From: Seriola aureovittata
Lineage: Eukaryota; Chordata; Actinopteri; Carangiformes; Carangidae
NCBI RefSeq assembly: GCF_021018895.1
Contig: NC_079375.1
Location: forward strand, 20,291,492 to 20,355,491
DNA length: 64,000 nt
Direction of reading: 5' to 3'
Within the stretch, counting starts at the first letter, position 1, and each line of letters begins with the position of its first letter. Of the stretch, positions 53,801-64,000 are shown one piece after another. Made by a program: the position numbers and the translations under genes. A model generated the notes under the pieces. The model saw only the letters and a program-made list of their open reading frames with translations. It had not been told where the DNA came from and did no database searches.

Positions 53801-56800
53801 GCCTGTGATGTATTAGTAGCTAGCTGGGCTGCTCAATAGCAGATAACAGATTATTCCTGCATCATGGCTCTTCATCAATGGAGACAGCTCAGTACAGTGA
53901 TCCTTCTGTCCACTCCCAACCTGCATGTGTCCTGTGTGATGAGGAATAAAAATAGAGAATCGATCCTGACATTGATACGTAAGAAACCTGCTCTATGTGA
54001 CACACACTGAAGCAGCACGTCACTGACTGCATGGCAATGTTGTGCATCAGAGGACTACTTTTGTTTTTGTCACCCATTTACAAAGTCTGCCTGAGGAGAG
54101 CTGTAAAACACTCATTAAACAGATGGATCATAGTAATTATGTAATTAGTATTAGCTGTAAATATACTTGAGTTCGGTTAATTCACAGTTTACCAGGAACA
54201 GAGTGATTATTTCACATTTTTCCCTCCATACTAAAAATGGCACATACTTAATATTGCTGCAGAGCATTTACCAGTATAACATAACAAGATGCACCAACAT
54301 TTTTACTGTAGCACAACTTTCTAAATAGGGTTTCACACAGGACCGTCATAATTTCAGATTTTCACTACAGAATTATCGTGGCCAAAAGAATTCAAGATGA
54401 CGATATTATTGCTATATCTGTAGAAAATTTGAAATAATAATAATAATAATAATAATAATGAGGCTATTTGTCAAATTCATCTTTAACTTTGTTTGTTTTG
54501 TTTTTAGTCTCTTTTTTGGCAAATGAATTAGACTCAAATACGAGTGTAGGGAGGTGGAAAGAGAGTCACTAACTGTAACTGTGCAAAAACATACAAAAAG
54601 AACAATTACATGTAATGGTTAAAAAGGCGACCTGATAATCTGATGAACAAAAGATCTACAAGGCCAAACATCTGCCATCATGAAATTATCATATGTGTAT
54701 GATTAACACAATATCAATATTTATTTAATCTTTTTTTAATATCACGGTAATCGTCAATACTGGTAAATCCCAACACCTCTAGTCTCAAATGCTCATTATC
54801 AAGCTTCTAGACATATGTAAGCAATATTTGCACAACAGCTGCTTAGACTGAAGCCATTTCTCTCTTTGGTCGATGTCCAGATGTCTCTGTGAGACTCAGA
54901 CCTTTAAGACTCAAGATCATTAAACAGCAACTCTTTAAATCTAAATAACTTTGAAAAAAAAGTGACGCCTGCACAGTGACTCCAAACCACATGCTGGTTT
55001 CCCCGAAGCTTTGCATGTATTACTCTGCCACAAATATTATCCTTTTCATGATATCCAACTTTACTACTTTGATAAAAAATAAATTCTTAACTCAGGGTCC
55101 ACTTACTGAATTTCAGCCGCATATTGTGGCTTTCATATCAACAGATGATGCAGCTGAAATCTCTGGAAATGATCTAGTAACTGATGTAAGATTTCCCCCG
55201 GAGCTTTCAGCTGCGTCTGAGGAAAGTGTCCCATGATTTTTGTAAATTCCTACAGCAGACGGTCTGTCAGTTTTCCACACTGCCTGTCAGTTGTGGAAAG
55301 GTGTGAAAATTATCCTCTTGTCGTTCTTTACACACGAACCTTTGCCACGGCAACACTGCCTACTTCAACAACTCGGCAGCCAGTGACGGAGAGACGATTC
55401 GAAATGAAGAATAAAGACAGGAGCAGTACAACCAAGGTCAGGACCAACTAGTCTTGAACATTGTCCTGGACAGATTTGCTCATCATGTCACAGCACTGAT
55501 GCACTTTCCATGCACTCCAGTTCCTGTGCTTCAATTTCTTTTTGAAGGAACACCTTTGTGGCACCTGTAAGTTCAACATTTTATATTCTCTGTATTGTTG
55601 TTCTGACCTTTATTAAATTTGTAATTTGACAATGTGAAACTATATTAGTATTTCACTTTACCACTGAACATCTAACAACTGAACTTCTTCTTTGGGAGCT
55701 GGCAAACAAACAAGTGGCACATTGCCTCCACCTACTGATCTCTTGTACCAGTGAACTGCTGGTTTATCCCATAGCTCTGTTCTTCTTCTACAGCTTTTCC
55801 ACCCACTTCATTCCACAAACACGGTCAGATGATCCATTCTACACTTTTTCCTCTTTGTAAATGTTCACTGCAACAGAGCACCCATCTCAACATGGTCTCA
55901 AATATTCAAACATTAACTGCAACCGTGTTGCAAGCTCTGGAAAATGATCAGCAGTAAAATAATGTATGTGATCCTTGTATTTAAGTGTCTGAGACCAAAA
56001 ATCAGCAATATCATCCTTGAAGTAAACTTACAGTTCAAAAAAGGGTCATTTGGACAAATTAATAATAATCCATGTTCCTGAGATACTGCATTTGATGATA
56101 TTGATAAACACACATGCTGCATTAACAAGAAGGTGGTTATTGCTGCAGCCATGTTTGAGTCCAAATAACATGTACTGAATGTCCCTAACTCCACCTGACA
56201 GCCTTCGCTGGGTAATTAGCAATGCACGTGTAGCTAACAAAGGCCATGATAGGCATGTGACATCTGTGTTGAGTGTGGATTTCTTCGAGCTGAGTACAAT
56301 ATCATGGCAGGCTGACTGGAGGCCTTTTGCTAATAATAGCCACCTTCCATTACCACGTTGGCATTAATGGATGGTAAAGGCCCAGCATCTGTCATGCAGG
56401 GTTAGATCTATATTTTAGCTCCTCTAACATAGTTTATAAAGCACTGCACCGCATTCCACCACTGTTAACTTTGGTCCTATATGCAACCTGGGTGCCAAAT
56501 AATGTATGGTTTAAGGTTCACTTATCCTATTGGCATGAAATAATATTATGCACTGATGGCAACAGCAGCAGGGGTATGAATGAGTGCAGCTTCCTGGACC
56601 GCTCAGTCCTCTCCTCAAATAAGCATTTATATGACACCGACTGAACGTGTAACTAAAGACAGAACTATAATCCGCGCATGCAAACAGAGACATGCACAGT
56701 CACATGTGTGAACTCACACCAACACAGCAGGACATCAGCAAGTGCAGGTCCTACACTGCTGCGAACGTCAGTTCTGCCTTCCTCACATTTTCATCTCACA

Positions 56801-56829
56801 TGCATTTTCTCTCAATCTGTCACAAACGT

Positions 56830-56874
<45 letters not shown>

Positions 56875-57079
56875 ACACACACAACGGCCACATTGTCACA
56901 CTGGTCCTGTATATAGCTCAGTTGGTCCAGAGGTCCACACGGCAAGACAGATCACATCACTGGATTCATGAGCTTTAATGGCCCAGCAGGACACGAGAGG
57001 GCAGGGGGAGGACGCAGGGGTACAAAACATGGAAAATGAAGGAGGAGTAGGAGTGTTCAGATAAATCACCTTGCATCAT
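40580..57079 (-). CDS. sgip1: SH3-containing GRB2-like protein 3-interacting protein 1 (SGIP1)
   Basis: Twenty-two coding exons in gene order: 57079-57070, 50423-50360, 49929-49884, 49091-49035, 48693-48651, 48035-47863, 47635-47624, 47027-47016, 46627-46603, 46476-46413, 46173-46085, 46004-45930, 45845-45003, 43785-43664, 43507-43357, 42788-42677, 42351-42196, 41981-41849, 41758-41556, 41271-41207, 40875-40711, 40602-40580. They total 880 residues (human 828). SGIP1 is a neuronal endocytic adaptor that binds phosphoinositides, AP-2, Eps15 and endophilin and slows CB1-receptor internalisation. Visible parts: basic membrane-binding N-terminus ([20 protein letters not shown]), acidic-serine patch [20 protein letters not shown], proline-rich middle (about 225-595) and mu-homology domain (about 605-880) with [34 protein letters not shown] and the C-terminus KRFAAGKYLADN. 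Exon 1 carries only three codons plus one base. The donor of exon 5 (G|GTGACG) is weak and least certain. Confidence 0.93.
42791..42856. repeat. Compound (CA)n(CGCA)n(A)n repeat in an sgip1 intron
   Basis: CA dinucleotides pass into GCAC tetramers and then a run of A, starting only 3 bases from the acceptor of the exon at 42788-42677. On the - strand it forms the polypyrimidine-like tract ahead of that exon. Confidence 0.95.
44218..44370 (+). pseudogene. MADF-like exon fragment, probably from a Harbinger-type element or an Adf1-like gene
   Basis: From ATG 44218 the frame reads [16 protein letters not shown], then [20 protein letters not shown] and WRVIA. The spacing LYD..-YKD-KKK-W..IA is that of the first half of a MADF domain. 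The frame ends at a stop right where GAG|GTGAGA gives a good donor. The second half of the domain (W..LR..Y) is not seen. It lies antisense inside the sgip1 intron between 45003 and 43785. It is likely a mobile-element relic, and function is doubtful. Confidence 0.35.
47305..47340. repeat. (GT)n microsatellite
   Basis: About 36 bases of pure GT in the sgip1 intron between the two microexons. Confidence 0.95.
47760..47814. repeat. (GT)n microsatellite, about 55 bases
   Basis: Pure GT tract about 50 bases downstream (in gene direction) of sgip1 exon 6 and 125 bases before the first microexon. On the - strand it reads as poly-CA, a class of intronic splicing element bound by hnRNP L. Confidence 0.95.
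51300..51790 (+). mobile_element. Candidate solo LTR or LTR-like repeat in sgip1 intron 1
   Basis: T-rich stretch with CTATATAAACCCTCTTGTG (TATA at 51604) followed by GTTGGGTCAGTTTTGAGG. This resembles promoters of fish Gypsy-type LTRs I recall. No matching second LTR, primer-binding site or coding region is visible, and the boundaries are guesses. Confidence 0.3.
51821..51900. repeat. Imperfect inverted repeat, 30-base arms with 20-base loop
   Basis: 51821-51850 (AAAGCCTGGTTAGAATTAACG core) and the reverse complement of 51871-51900 (CAAGCCTGGTTTGAGTTAACG core) pair at about 24 of 30 positions. It could form a hairpin or represent a short palindromic MITE. Confidence 0.7.
52158..52290 (+). 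mobile_element. Degenerate tRNA-derived SINE
   Basis: TAGCTCACCTGGCAGAGCGC is a clear A box of a tRNA-type promoter. About 40 bases on, CGTTTGAGTCTGACC is a worn B box (GGTTCGANTCC), followed by CTGCATGTCATCCTTTCTCTC and a tail ending TATAAAGGCAATAAA. This order matches, from memory, an abundant fish SINE. The reverse strand by chance gives an 81-base splice-flanked open segment (52258-52178). Confidence 0.7.
54432..54459. repeat. (AAT)n trinucleotide repeat
   Basis: Nine near-perfect AAT units in sgip1 intron 1. Confidence 0.95.
56831..56884. repeat. (CA)n microsatellite
   Basis: About 54 bases of CA with one CAGA interruption, 190 bases 3' of the first sgip1 coding exon (in gene direction). 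Confidence 0.95.
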
Positions 57080-57560
57080 GATTGCAGATTTTCATCCTAC
57101 GTTGCCCTCCGGTGTGCAGGCGAACAGAAATGGAGAAATCCAGTCGGTCAAAGGATGCCTGGGCAGGGCATAGCTAATTCTGCACAGCTCCCCAGCGAAG
57201 CACGATGTTGATTCCCTCCACCCCCAAGGGCCCAAGCCCCAGACACCCGCACAGGGAGGTGGGGTGGGGGCAGAGCTGAAAGGCAGCAGCAGCGGCGGAG
57301 GACACAGTGAGAACAGACAACCGAGGAATATGCAGCAGATCCGGGGGGAAGGGGGTCCTCTCAGTGTGAGCGTTAGGCCCCGGACGCCCGAGCAGCACCG
57401 ACACACGCCATCTCTGAGAGGGGGGGATGCTGAGGAAAGGCAAAGGGAGAAAAAAAAAACAGAGCGGTACAGAGAGAGAGAGAGAGAGAGAGAGAGGCAG
57501 AGAGGAAGAGAAAGACTGGGAGAGAGAGGGGAGGAGGGAGGGAGTGGGAGGCTCGCTGAT
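57080..57560 (-). promoter_or_regulatory. sgip1 5' UTR and probable promoter
   Basis: Upstream of the MMQG start the sequence becomes CG-rich (57130-57440) and ends in a GA-rich block with (GA)n at 57471-57496, then a CRE-like TGATGTCA at 57557-57564. This is the only CG-rich stretch near the 5' end, so it is the natural promoter candidate. Open frames in it (Ser/Leu/Pro-rich) follow from base composition. An alternative upstream start is possible. Confidence 0.45.
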
Positions 57561-58759
57561 GTCACATCTGCACTAAACCAATCCCTGCAACCATGGTCAC
57601 ATGGCTGCTGTCCCCTGATGCCTTAGCACCTCTCGGCTTGCCTCAAGCAGACACTCCACAGTCAACTGCATACATATTATACAAGGTCTCACATGATACA
57701 ATGAACTATTTAGCAAAATATCTTATATTTTAACCAGAGTGCATCTAAATGTTCACTCTGATCTGCGTTAGAAAAAATCAATTGCAGAATTCCCTTATAT
57801 TTATGTTTGTTAATGGACATTTTTGTACAATCCCTGAAATCTGATGCAAGTTTTTTATATATATATATATATTTAGGGCATTTGAGCAAAAACGTTGTTC
57901 AAATACGTCATTCTCGCACAGATATACGGACGAACACGGGACGAAAACAAGAGGTCAGACACTGTTTAAAAGCCGAAAAGGGGAAGAGTGTTTTAAGTCC
58001 TTTGTGGAAATCTTGAATAGGCTGAAAAAAATCCAACAGAAAAGGAAAAGGGATTCCATGATTTTCAAGCAGCTACTGAACCATATGATTTTGTCCTTGA
58101 ATGTGTGACAGATGAAAGCCCAGATAAAAGGGCCTCAGGTTTCTTGGGGAAAGGATTTTTAGACACATATATGCTGGGATAAGAACATGCAGAGCTTTTT
58201 TATACAAAGACGCCGCAAATAAAAGGGGAGCAGTGAATGGAGGAAACAACAAACAATAACTTCTTTTCTGATTTTGTTATTTTGCTGTCGCGGTTCGGAC
58301 AGTTGTGGATGTTAAACATAAAAGCCTAAGTGCTACCACAATATAAAGTCATTGATGTCTTGGGATATGACGTCACTGAGTCACAAAAAGAAAACATTCT
58401 CATTCTAAATGAACTCAGCAAGTTTCAATGCTAAATCAAAGTATTACACATTTTTTGTAAATGGTTCAATGTAAGAGGAACAATGTGTTACTAGTAGAGC
58501 TACAAAACCAGGTTTTTGCGAGTGGGCGGCGGATTTGTTTGTTCATGTGCATTTGCATGAACATACGGGTGACGCTCTACACATTCCTGCCAAGGGTTTC
58601 ACACTCTTGCTCTGATCTACAGGCGGTGTTAAAGAAATGCAGCAATGAAAGAAGACGGCTAGCAACTAAACATGGATGTAAACAATGCAAGTTTCAAAAT
58701 TATCCAAACAAAAAATCTGTTTTGTAAATTTGTTTTATGAGGAAAGAAACGTATTTGAC

Positions 58760-59325
58760 GTGTTGAATGAGGCTGACACTGACGCTACATCGGAAACGCA
58801 TCACTTTACAACTACGAACGGCTAGAATGGAGACTTCTGGAAACTCTGCCGTTCCCGTTTTAGTTTGAAATCTCCAGTGTTGCGTTGTAGCCTGGACCGG
58901 CAGAGACTGAGACTTTTAGAAACAACGACGCAGACACTCGTTTTGCTTTCCTATTGGGTCGTATCAGCCTCGACTACCAGTGGTGAAAGCAAGATGGATA
59001 ACAAGTTACAAGGGTCACTGACCTTGTTGTCTTTGCTAGCAGCTGTTGTGCAGTTAAATTCTGCATTTTAATGCTACAACTGCCTTTTTTACTTTACTTA
59101 GTATTTTCTGCAACTACCCAACTGCAGAGTAGACAACCTGCTTCCTGTTTACACCGGTACGCGCATGCCCAGTTTAGGTGAATGGTCATCTGATGTGCAT
59201 ATTCAGGTGTGTTTGTATGGTCAGATCGTTTCTGATACGGAACTTAAACGATCGTCTGGACAGAGATTGTGTTTGTTTTAAAACACCATTCTCAAATGAA
59301 AACGTAGGAGTGCGGACGCAGCCTT
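58760..59325 (+). mobile_element. Putative non-autonomous DNA transposon relic
   Basis: Segments such as CGCATCACTTTACAACTACG, CTCCAGTGTTGCGTTGTAGCC, GTACGCGCATGCCCAG, ACTTAAACGATCGTCTGGAC and CCATTCTCAAATGAAAACG occur, from memory, in this order in a common fish repeat. It has unusually high CpG for its AT-rich surroundings. Clear terminal inverted repeats were not found and no transposase is encoded. Confidence 0.45.
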
Positions 59326-60434
59326 AATATAAACAGAAACTTTGTGTTTTCAATAAAGCACCACAGGGCACCTTTAAGTTATAACCAAGGTAGAGTTTGG
59401 TGGAATTAAATAACTTCTGATTTATTTATTCAGCTGGAGAAAGCCCTGAGCCACCCAATACTTCATGTCCTCGAGGCAGTTACTGAAATATGATCAACTA
59501 TTTGCATTATTGAACTTTAAAGGCCCATTTTTCTAAGGTAGGGTGGTTGCTTATTAGGGCATGAATATTTATTTTAGATGATATTATACAGATACACATG
59601 AAATTTGAAACCAGTTTTTTATGGGCTTTAAAGGGAGATTAAATTAGATATCAATGACATTATAATAGGAAAGATGTTTTTTGTTTTTTTTAATAATAAG
59701 CATAAATGGGGCACACTAAGCCTTAGGGTAGCCTGCAGGATATAGAAGATGAAGATGAGCATGAATTCCCGCTGGAAGCTGCACGTAAGGTTTGTATCAG
59801 ATAAATATGAGGGACCGCAGTCCAAAGCAGGACCAGAGAGACACTTTGCACTTTAGCCAATGCGACGGGAATAATGTGGTCTGCACTGTCAAAGCCTGCA
59901 GTTAGACCTAAAAACACAAGGACGCCAAGAGGAAATCATTTGTCTAATTTTAGTGGGGCGGATTTTGTTCTGTGGAAAAACTCTGAAGACAGACAGATTT
60001 TTTTTTCTTCAAGAGGCAGTTAGACGAAAACTACTGTCTCTAGCACTATGGAAACAAAAGAGGATTATATTGACTCCACACAACTGCAAGATTGTTTCTA
60101 TTGTTAAAAAATGTGTCACACTGGAGGACGACAGTGTGTCTACCACCGCAGAGTACACACTGTCAGCTGTAATCATAACACTCACTGGGAGGAGGGGTCT
60201 CACACTGTAGCCTGGAAGAAAGAGAGAGCGGCAAAGGACAAACTATTCCTGCGTCTGTGATGTGATGTGAGTGTTTCACTTCGGCAGGAAAACGGAGATG
60301 CTTTGGTGAAAGCGACGGTGTGATTATTCAGCTGCTTTAATGGCTGCGCACTGGGCTGCTGGAGCAGAGTGACTCACCCTCTCCCTCATAGAGAAAGGAC
60401 AGATGGGGAAGGCAGTTAGAGGGTAGTGTGCGTA

Positions 60435-60460
60435 TGTGTGTGTGTGTGTGTGTGTGTGTG
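60435..60460. repeat. (GT)n microsatellite
   Basis: Short pure GT run, part of a TATGTGTG...TGTCTG stretch. Confidence 0.93.
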
Positions 60461-60862
60461 TCTGTATTGGGGGGAGTGATGTTTCTACAGTGGAGGTCAT
60501 GTACTTTTAAAAAGAGGAACAAATTCAAATTTGGCCATTAGCCTTACACATGGTGCGTAGTCTCTGTTCTCCAACGCCAAGAGACTATTGTATGTCAGCG
60601 AGGTGAGTGTAATCGGATGCAGACACACAAACCCCGCACACCACCTCATACTGTTTGTTTAATGTACAGCAAGTGTCAGTTTCAGTATCACCGTGACAAC
60701 CACGTTGAAAACATCCCCGAGCCTTAAAACAAGGAATATTTAGAGGCCGACACCTTCATCTAGTCTTATCGCTTCTATGCTTTAGTCTTCCCACTACCGA
60801 GGTTTATTTGTAGCTGTTGTTGTTATCTTTAGCGTCCTGGTAGTAAGTGTTAATGAGCTTAC

Positions 60863-60959
60863 CTAACCTGGCGCAAGAGACCACGGGATGCACCCCCGTG
60901 TGCTTTCCTTAACCAGCTCCTTACATAAGATGCCAGCCAGGGGTCAGAGGTCACGGCAG
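60863..60959 (-). other. Exon-like segment, identity unknown
   Basis: Read on the - strand, an acceptor (TTTGCTAATCCCAG) and a good donor (TTAG|GTAAGC, with an alternative CAG|GTTAGG 4 bases earlier) bound 97 bases. One frame is open throughout (SDPWLASYVRSWLRK is part of it). No family is recognised. It could be a 5' UTR exon of sgip1, an exon of an unknown gene, or chance. Confidence 0.25.
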
Positions 60960-62905
60960 CTGGGATTAGCAAAGGAGAGGAGGACAGTGGAGAAACACGA
61001 GGAGAGAGAGAGAGCTGTGAGCCGTTAGCCTCAAACGACTGCGGGTGTTTCACCCTGTGCATCAGATACACGGGGTGAAATGAGAAGTGTGAATAAATAT
61101 TTCTGAGATAATAAACCAGTGAAAAGCACTTTAAGCTTAAGAGTACGTGTCTACAGACAACTCCCACAGGTAGAATAGGCTACACCGATACACCTCCACA
61201 AATAAAACGAGTTGTGCAATATATAAATCGATTAAATCCAATATAACAGAACACTAAGGCAGGACATGATGAAGCCCGCCGGCAGGAAACAGTGACAGGA
61301 TTTCTATGCAATAAATCCTATGACTCCATGCGGCTCGATACCGCCACCTACTGGATGGAGTCACTCGATCGCACCTCATCATCATCACCATCAACATTAG
61401 GCGGAGTCCACACTGAATGTTGTTCATACTGATAAAGTGAATCTGTTCAGACATTAATTTCACTTAATTTAGATTAAAATGTCAAATCCACAAATATGAA
61501 GAAAAATCTATTCATGGTGTTGGCACTTTTTTTTTTTCTATGTCTCTGTCCGTCTCATCTTTAAGACAAGTTAACCACAAATGCACATGTGATATATCCT
61601 GAGAAAACATCAGGGATCATAATGTCTGCCTCTTCGGTATCTTCACGACAGACACTGTTTGTTTGTGTCCTTGTTGTTCATGTGTGATCACTGTTGTCCA
61701 TCGTCTGGGTGTCAAAGCAACATGACTCCTCTGGGGTTGGCAGGAGTGACGGCATCGGTGCAGGTCACCGCTCAGTCTCCTGCCTGGAGCTTTGCCATCA
61801 GAGGACAGGAGGCTTGTTCAGCCTTGACAGATGATCCTTAATTACTCACCAACTTTAAATCCACTTGCATGTAACAAAGGCAAGACGCAATCTCTGATGA
61901 TTTGAGGACTGATTTCTGACTCTTCATTTTTTGTGAAGAGAAATATAAATGTATTAAAAAGTGTCAGAGAGTAGAATATTACTTTCATACATCTAATACA
62001 AATAAAGAAATATATCTACAAATACTAGCTTTTAAAGCTGTAGTATAGCAAGTCTCCTGAGGGTGGAACTAAGTTACTCCGTTATTTAAAGAACATGTAC
62101 AACATGATTTAAAAATCTTACAGGTTTAAGTAAATGTAACCGCCCTTCTGTACTAACAGGCAGCACAATAAACACGAAGAACTTATTCATTTGTTTCTTT
62201 CAAAGACTGTTTGTTCTAACTTGGCAGATGTGGCAGATATTCGGTGCCTGCTGGTGGATGACAGGAGACACGGTTCCCTGCTGCTGTGCCAGTTGGTGCA
62301 CCTGACCAGAGTCACGTTAATGCCCGAGAGCTCTTACTCACAGACGAGCAGGGTGACACGAAGAGGAAAGGGGGTGTCTGTGACGTTGCCTCATTTTCTC
62401 AGCTTTTTCCGAATGACTGATTGGTAATGGAGCTGCGTATTTACATGCAGCATCGTGATAGTAAAGGGAAGAGTCCGACCGTTCTGACGTATTGGTCGGA
62501 CAGTAGCTTTCCATGAGGTTTCAGGTTTCAGTAGCAGGAGAAAAGAGAGATGAAGAGGAATAACTGGACTCTTGTGCTTAACTAGTCCAGCAGAAACACC
62601 AGCGATACACCCAAGAGGAGACTCCTTACAGGCAGAATCAGGTAAACTAACACTGGAATATGACCTTTTGATGAGCATAGCACTGCACTTCCAGCTTTAC
62701 AATGTCATAAAATGAAACAAAACAAAATCTTTACAGTGAACTATCAACCTTTTACATTGTTTTACGTAACTGCCAGGAATAAGATGACAGTTTCACGGGC
62801 TCTAGCAGCAGAGATATCACATGTCTGAGCTGGAAGTTGGATTCAAAGCCACAGAATTGTCTGCAAAGCATTTTTGTGTTAAAGATAATTGCAGCCAAAG
62901 CCTAC

Positions 62906-63025
62906 CTGAACTCTCAATGTAGCTCCCAGCAGGAGGATCAGCCGAAGGAAGTCCGACATGTTGTAGTCAAAGTGATTCTTTAACAGCAAGGATTCGGTGA
63001 TATTAGCAGCTTCTTTGTGTATACA
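62906..63025 (-). other. Exon-like 120-base segment, identity unknown
   Basis: Read on the - strand, acceptor TTTTACCATCACAG and donor CAG|GTAGGC bound exactly 40 codons in one open frame, phase 0 to phase 0. It contains HKEAANITESLLLKNHFDYN followed by a hydrophobic stretch MSDFLRLILLLGATLRVQ that could act as a signal peptide or helix. I do not recognise the family and found no partner exon in matching phase to the left. It may be an isolated exon of an unseen gene or a 5' exon. Confidence 0.3.
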
Positions 63026-63435
63026 CTGTGATGGTAAAACACAAAAAAAAGAGACTCTGTTAAAAGAGAAGCACAAGCAGATATCTAATCTCAAATTTTT
63101 CAACAGACAGAGAAACATTATTTCATTATTTCAAATGTATTTTCAGGTGCGAGAAAAAGGTAAATATCCTCAGACCAAGTGAGCCTGATTATAAACTGAC
63201 AGAGGACACATCACTGCCACTTGACAAGACGCTCAAGATTATTTAAATTTCTCCAAGCAAGCAAAGAGGAAAGAGGAAACTGTTTCTGATGGAGATGCCT
63301 TTAAAAAGGAGACATAAACACTGATTACACAACAACTGCCTTTAATGGCCGATCTAAATCAATTAATAATGACGATACAGGCCTACGATTGGAAAAGAAG
63401 GTTCCACATCTCAGCTTTGCCTCGTGAAACTGTGA

Positions 63436-63624
63436 TTACGGCTGCAACAATTAGATGATTAACTGATTAGTCGATCAACAGAAAATTATTTAAAAAACTA
63501 TTAAGCCATTTTTCAAGCAAAATTGCCAAAAAAAATCGAATTTTTCGCTATTTTCAAAAGGATTAATTGCGATAAGACTTGTCAGACTAATTGATGATGA
63601 AATTAATCTTCGGTTGCAGCCCTG
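63436..63624. mobile_element. Short hAT-like MITE copy
   Basis: Terminal inverted repeats GGCTGCAAC ... GTTGCAGCC enclose about 185 bases with GATTAGTCGATC, TTTTTCAAGCAAAA and AATTGATGATGAAATTAATC. It is an internally deleted relative of the element at 33286-33600. Confidence 0.75.
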
Positions 63625-64000
63625 ATTGTGATCTTGCTCTTAACCTTTCCCTTCCTTAAAACCTCCTTAACCAACTTGTGACCTGACACAAACTCCAAGT
63701 TGTCACCGTGACAACCAACACTATTAATGTTTCTTCACACATCAAGCATGACACCACAGAATAATAATCAGCTTTACTAAACACAAACTGAAGGGATGCC
63801 ATCTGACTGCAAGTGTTCGTTGTCTGATCAGTTCCTCAGTGATATAAAACACCTGCGATATCTTATTTGTTGTGACACAGATGAAACATTGAGCAGGATA
63901 CAGTTATTGTTACTGGATGTTGTTTATACAACCACAGAAGACTTTCCCCTGGAGGGTCAATGCAGACCTTCTGCTTCCTCCCATGAATATCTCCCTTGTT

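Larger units (their letters stand above)
57561..64000. other. Right-hand flank without a complete gene
   Basis: About 6.4 kb upstream of sgip1. It contains a putative DNA-transposon relic (58760-59325), a GT microsatellite (60435-60460), a short hAT-like MITE (63436-63624) and two exon-like segments on the - strand (60959-60863 and 63025-62906). The human upstream neighbour is PDE4B, but I see no PDE4 catalytic or UCR exon here. Confidence 0.5.

Noticed and set aside
56915..56960. tRNA-like A box (TATAGCTCAGTTGGTCCAGAGG)
   Set aside because: No B box or cloverleaf follows at the right distance, so it is not a tRNA gene.
57092..57626. Ser/Leu/Pro-rich (- strand, 157 codons) and Arg/Glu-rich (+ strand, 120 codons) frames
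   Set aside because: Both arise from the GA-rich and CG-rich block of the sgip1 5' region, with no family match or splice context.

Overview
This is nuclear DNA from a vertebrate, almost certainly a teleost fish. Genes are split into small exons with GT-AG introns, 3' UTRs carry AATAAA signals, dinucleotide microsatellites are frequent, and I recognise several repeat families typical of ray-finned fish (a hAT-like MITE beginning GGGCTGCAAC, a tRNA-derived SINE, and others). Nothing points to bacteria, plasmid or phage. Exon maps were built by hand from splice sites, reading phase and remembered family sequences. No search was run, so ortholog names rest on recalled vertebrate proteins and gene order.

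Layout: (1) 1-751 +, last three exons of a discoidin-domain receptor tyrosine kinase (ddr2). (2) 1739-5450 +, hsd17b7, complete in 9 exons. (3) 8710-13938 +, serbp1, complete in 9 coding exons with a long 3' UTR. (4) 16561-20953 +, slc35d1, complete in 12 exons, with a decayed hAT transposase piece in intron 5. (5) 23054-29061 -, mier1, complete in 13 exons, convergent with slc35d1. (6) 30761-31192 +, insl5, a two-exon relaxin-family peptide. (7) 31471-32744 -, dynlt5 (tctex1d1), complete in 4 coding exons, with an RFX X-box upstream. (8) 40580-57079 -, sgip1, 22 coding exons including two consecutive 12-base microexons. The right-hand 7 kb holds no complete gene, only repeats and two orphan exon-like segments.

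The genes do not form one pathway. They are a conserved neighbourhood: serbp1, slc35d1, mier1, insl5, dynlt5 and sgip1 match human 1p31, while ddr2-hsd17b7 match human 1q23. The human neighbours DNAI4/WDR78 (between INSL5 and MIER1) and IL12RB2/IL23R/C1orf141 (between SLC35D1 and SERBP1) are absent here.

I found no clearly new biological system. The best points for a second look are the fused synteny blocks with missing genes, the relaxin-3-like B chain and short C-peptide of insl5, the twin microexons of sgip1, the X-box upstream of dynlt5, the GC-AG intron of hsd17b7, a NAGNAG acceptor and 66-base cassette exon in serbp1, and an unidentified 120-base exon-like segment at 62906-63025 (-).
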